Assembly (NCBI GenBank): GCA_023416415.1
Contig: JAEZHR010000142.1
Coordinates: forward strand, 1 to 6,641
Direction: 5' to 3'
DNA from: Pseudomonadota bacterium
GTDB lineage: Bacteria; Pseudomonadota; Gammaproteobacteria; Burkholderiales; Burkholderiaceae_D
Length of the DNA stretch: 6,641 nucleotides
The notes beneath the pieces are model-generated. The model had not been told where the DNA came from. It ran no database searches and was given only the letters and a program-made list of their open reading frames with translations. The position numbers and the translations under genes are program-made. The first letter of the stretch is position 1, and each line of letters begins with the position of its first letter. This document shows positions 6,540 through 6,641 of this stretch, one piece after another.

Positions 6540-6641
6540 ATGGCACCGTCTCCTCCACCCCATCTGCCGCCCCCTTTCCTGCCGCAGCATGCCGCCCTCA
6601 GCCCACGGCCTCCCGTGGCACCACGCCCCGCTGTGCCCGCC
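6540..6641 (+). CDS. Proline-rich N-terminus of a possible type III substrate, cut by the window end
   Basis: From the ATG at 6540 the frame is open for 34 codons to the last base of the window. It encodes a start such as MAPSPPPHLPPPFLPQ, with 14 prolines among 34 residues. The family cannot be recognised from this fragment. It is called a gene because it lies 41 bases downstream of a complete hrp box and next to a HopA1-like effector, and because Pro/Ser-rich N-termini are common in type III secreted proteins. No Shine-Dalgarno sequence precedes the ATG. The same frame is also open upstream (ATG at 6411), but that start would precede the promoter. GC-rich DNA gives chance open frames easily, so coding status is uncertain. 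Confidence 0.45.
   Translation, partial: MAPSPPPHLPPPFLPQHAALSPRPPVAPRPAVPA

Noticed and set aside
1..6641. Search for CRISPR arrays, tandem repeats, insertion sequence ends, tRNA or rRNA genes
   Set aside because: No regularly spaced repeats, transposase fragments or cloverleaf-like segments were seen by eye on either strand.

Overview
The window looks like a piece of a GC-rich betaproteobacterial genome, most likely Burkholderiales. The main pointer is a Bug/TctC-family periplasmic receptor gene next to a LysR regulator and a catabolic enzyme, an arrangement very common in Bordetella, Achromobacter, Cupriavidus and their relatives. The genus cannot be fixed from the sequence alone. There are no RNA genes, insertion sequences or CRISPR repeats.

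Left part (1-2899): a leftward pair of genes. The first is a thiamine-diphosphate-dependent 2-oxo-acid decarboxylase closely resembling benzoylformate decarboxylase (1161-2795). The second is a Bug-family solute receptor (47-1027) whose frame is broken by one amber codon at codon 84 (776-778) and is otherwise intact. A divergent LysR-type regulator (2900-3808) is read rightwards. The 104-base divergent intergenic region holds a perfect 9+9 bp inverted repeat (2829-2849) that is the obvious operator candidate. A reasonable model is that the LysR protein senses an aromatic or 2-oxo acid and controls the decarboxylase/receptor pair.

Middle (3809-5059): after a gap of about 75 bases with GC-rich hairpins comes a complete 12-helix major facilitator transporter, transcribed rightwards. 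It is either an exporter or an uptake partner for the same catabolic locus.

Right part (5060-6641): base composition drops sharply (about 55% GC over 5461-5700 against about 74% over 4501-4740, counted by hand). A leftward gene (5094-6188) encodes a protein of the HopA1 type III secretion effector family with a Pro/Ser-rich N-terminus. Beyond it, on the opposite strand, lies a full match to the hrp-box promoter consensus (GGAACC-N16-CCACNNA, 6470-6498). It is followed about 41 bases later by the ATG of an extremely proline-rich reading frame that leaves the window. Together these suggest an acquired type III effector islet under an HrpL/BtrS-like ECF sigma factor, inserted beside a metabolic locus. 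This is the most notable part of the window.
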